NCBI GenBank assembly: GCA_021234155.1
Contig: JAJEKV010000034.1
Location: forward strand, 3,773,491-3,837,490
Source of the DNA: Isoetes taiwanensis
Taxonomy: Eukaryota > Streptophyta > Lycopodiopsida > Isoetales > Isoetaceae
Reading direction: 5' to 3'
Length of the DNA stretch: 64,000 nucleotides
Part shown: in pieces, positions 62,069 through 64,000 of the stretch
Numbering within the stretch: the first letter of the stretch is position 1
Layout of the letters: every line of letters starts with the position of its first letter
Position numbers and translations under genes: made by a program
Notes under the pieces: model-generated
Database searches by the model: none
Told to the model about the DNA's origin: nothing
Seen by the model: the letters and a program-made list of their open reading frames with translations, nothing else

Positions 62069-62520
62069 ACTTAATGGATAGCGGGAACTAGTAATGGTGG
62101 TAGTGCACTTACGAGTCACGGCTCCACCGACCCAGTGCCAGCGTTTGCCCTTCTTAGGCTTCCCGTAGAATGCCCAATTGGTTGCTTGTCGAATTTCTTC
62201 TTGAAAAATACTTCCTCGTATATAGTCTTCTTTGTTATGTCATTATTCTCACGGCTTACAACGAACGTTACTCGATTCTTTGTGAGATTTCCTGCCGGGA
62301 CTTCGGCATTTCCTTTTGGCATAGAAAAAGAATATCGGTTACGCCAAGTGCTTCCTTTCGGGAGGCCATGCCAAAGCTTGTGTGACAAGCGGTTGAGCAA
62401 CCGTGGTCATTATGGTTTGCCATTAACAATCCAAGATTCTGCATTTTGCGGATCCTCGACTTCTTCCACTTGATTGCTGCCTCGCATGCGTGGATCGAAT
62501 GGCACGACATCAGCCGCGGG

Positions 62521-63780
62521 GAGGGTGCATCGATGGTCGATAAGCGATTAAGTAGAGAGTGTCCAAGTGCTTTCTGGACTTATGACCCTACAAGTCATAT
62601 TTCTGCGGGGCTTTATGCATCTTGAACACATCGACTTCAATCTCAAGCCCACCCCCGGAGGGTAGATTCTCTCCACGCTTGATGCTTGCTATGGCGCTTT
62701 GTGACAACTCATATGCGCTCTCACGGTGGCGTCGCCACGGATGGAGTGAACTTCACGATCTGCCCGGCTACTCTCCGATTCTTCAGATGAAGAAGAAGAA
62801 AGGACTCCCTCTCCAGAAGTTTTTGGGCTCTGTGATAACCGCGTCCGGCTTAGCCTCTTCGACGGACCACCTAAATCTTTTCCCATGCGCTTAGGGGTTC
62901 CTCTTGGACGGTGGTCCTCTTACACTTTTCGCGTCGAGGCGACCTTGATGTTCTCTTCATTCCACGAATATAAGTTTAGTGGCGACTTCACGGTGAATAG
63001 CCTTAGCGAGGTGTCCTCGCCTTCTTGGCTAACATGTCGGGGCTCCATTTCGCGGCTGCCCCACTAGCGGCTTGTCTTTCTCACCTTTCTTGTATCTAGA
63101 CTTAAGCCACTTAGTATGTCGTACACTTTAGGTTGGTTTTGCCACGATACTCGAGTGAGCGGTGCTTTCCTCGACACGATTACGTTTTGTGCTCTAATAT
63201 CCACCGTCGGCGGTAGTAGCCATCAAAATATCGGTTCTTGATTTGATGCCCGAAGCTCTAAACTTTCATATGAGTCCAAATACCATCCTTTTCGGCGCAA
63301 GAATGTGGGCTTTCCTTTATACTTCGTTCATCATACATGGCTCGTATTTCTTAGATAGTGGAACTTTATAACGGACAAAAAAGTCCGATCTACGGTGTCT
63401 TCAACGTCGATGAGGAAGTCATCCTTGTTCTCGAAGCGAGACCTCCATGTCGATGACGATACCCGCCGAATTCATTTTTCCTGCCCCTATCTTGCCAAAG
63501 AAAAGCGGAAGATCCTTGAGGTGGTTTGTGCCGGGGACCCGGATGAATATTCCTATCTCTATGCACCAGACCCATTCCTCGAAAGAATCAAAATTTCATT
63601 GGGCACAACACGGATGCCGACAAAGCGGTTCTTTCTCTTCTTACGTTCTTGGATTCTCTATTGCAATAGCCTCTGCAAATTTGGGTCCGATACAGGGAAC
63701 CCGCGATGCCGCTTTGTTAAGCCATATTAATTCTGCTTGAGCGGAAAGTAGTGTTAGTACTTGGGAGACACGGGCTGAGG
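62521..63780 (-). pseudogene. Upstream coding remains of the methyltransferase-like locus
   Basis: Blocks on the minus strand read DLPLFFGKIGAGKMNSAGIV, then VRYKVPLSKKYEPCMMNEV (63.4-63.3 kb), a basic segment near 63.1 kb and a Ser/Glu-rich low-complexity stretch (SPKTSGEGVLSSSSSEESES) near 62.8 kb. Stops and shifts separate them. They probably belong to the N-terminal part of the same gene because there is no terminator-like break, but no domain is recognised. Confidence 0.25.
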
Positions 63781-63793
63781 TTGTTGTCGATGG

Positions 63794-63937
63794 AGGCAAA
63801 TTGGGCCAGCCAATTTGCCTGATCCCCTACAAGACACCAAATTGAGCAGCCCAATTTGCCGGCTCAACTCATGGTGAGCCTTGAGTCGAGGAGACGATTG
63901 TATCACGGGGGGCCAAATTGAAGCCCCAATTTTGCCG
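63794..63937. repeat. Third cluster of the palindromic motif
   Basis: The first copy is a perfect inverted repeat: AGGCAAATTGG (63,794-63,804), spacer GCCAG, CCAATTTGCCT (63,810-63,820). Two imperfect copies follow at 63,836-63,862 and 63,909-63,937. Confidence 0.85.
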
Positions 63938-64000
63938 ATCCCTACTAAATTGGTACTATTTATTTACTTATCCCTCACACCAAAGTGGTATGGCCTAATT

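Larger units (their letters stand above)
59838..62520 (-). pseudogene. DNA-methyltransferase-like protein, multi-exon, frameshifted
   Basis: Minus-strand exons are predicted at about 62,510-62,114 (donor GTAAGTG), about 61,865-60,786 (donor GTATGC) and 60,696-59,838 (acceptor GGTCAG). The 89-bp intron 60,697-60,785 joins in phase. In order, the product shows ARFIGCDFRYTKKW followed by LYWVAIFITPDRL; VWVGSYRGPRP; CEINICFANSDHPKQYAKFP; RPWCDKGAAMGRSNLVQNR; VIVSTSFSGGGF then LAEAAKQRG; a Lys/Arg-rich segment; and an acidic tail ending in a stop. The order (a D-P-P-Y-like position, here DFRY, before an F-S-G-G-G motif I) is that of beta-class N4/N6 DNA methyltransferases. The two Pro of the catalytic motif are missing. 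One break inside the motif I region is a one-base loss in a T-run. The assignment is inference from motif order. Confidence 0.35.

Overview
The window is nuclear DNA of a land plant with a large, repeat-rich genome. The only clearly intact cellular gene is a four-exon plant-type complex I subunit (NDUFB2-like, 1889-3201). Around it lie a chromodomain Ty3/Gypsy element primed by initiator-Met tRNA, 5'-truncated LINEs, tRNA-derived SINE-like pieces, microsatellites and gene fragments. The LINE type, a Merlin-like transposase relic and the repeat load suggest a non-flowering plant, possibly a fern. That is inference; no marker gene fixes the taxon.

Layout. 0.7-1.6 kb: decayed Merlin/IS1016-type transposase (minus). 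1.9-3.2 kb: NDUFB2. 4.7-6.8 kb: SINE-like pair, an undescribed dispersed repeat, and a LINE 3' end with a GGAA tail. 7-8.3 kb: unclassified unit ending in poly(A), then a purine/G-quadruplex tract. 8.5-9.4 kb: GMC-oxidoreductase (HOTHEAD-like) fragment with a frameshift. 10,907-21,007: complete but dead Ty3/Gypsy chromovirus (minus) with 1.66-1.67 kb LTRs, ATATG target duplication, PBS, PPT, gag, protease, RT, RNase H, integrase and chromodomain; its leader carries a dimeric tRNA-like insertion. 21-40 kb: almost featureless apart from small tandem repeats and a (GATA)n tract. 40.4-44.3 kb: two LINE 3' fragments, one split by a tandemly duplicated 0.3-kb insertion. 47.13-51.06 kb: a 3.9-kb inverted repeat whose outer arms are 19-bp minisatellites, like a foldback transposon. 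51.4-52.5 kb: (CT)~99 and more LINE pieces. 53-57 kb: pyrimidine-rich block with no recognised product. 58-63.9 kb: a minus-strand, intron-containing, frameshifted gene region with a DNA-methyltransferase-like core, studded with a recurrent GC-centred palindrome (AAATTGGGCG arms) that also lies inside predicted introns.

Many breaks in the pseudogenes fall in homopolymers or GC-rich strings, and the two LTRs differ mainly by short indels in GC-rich strings while AT-rich stretches are almost identical. Some apparent frameshifts may therefore be consensus errors rather than true decay.
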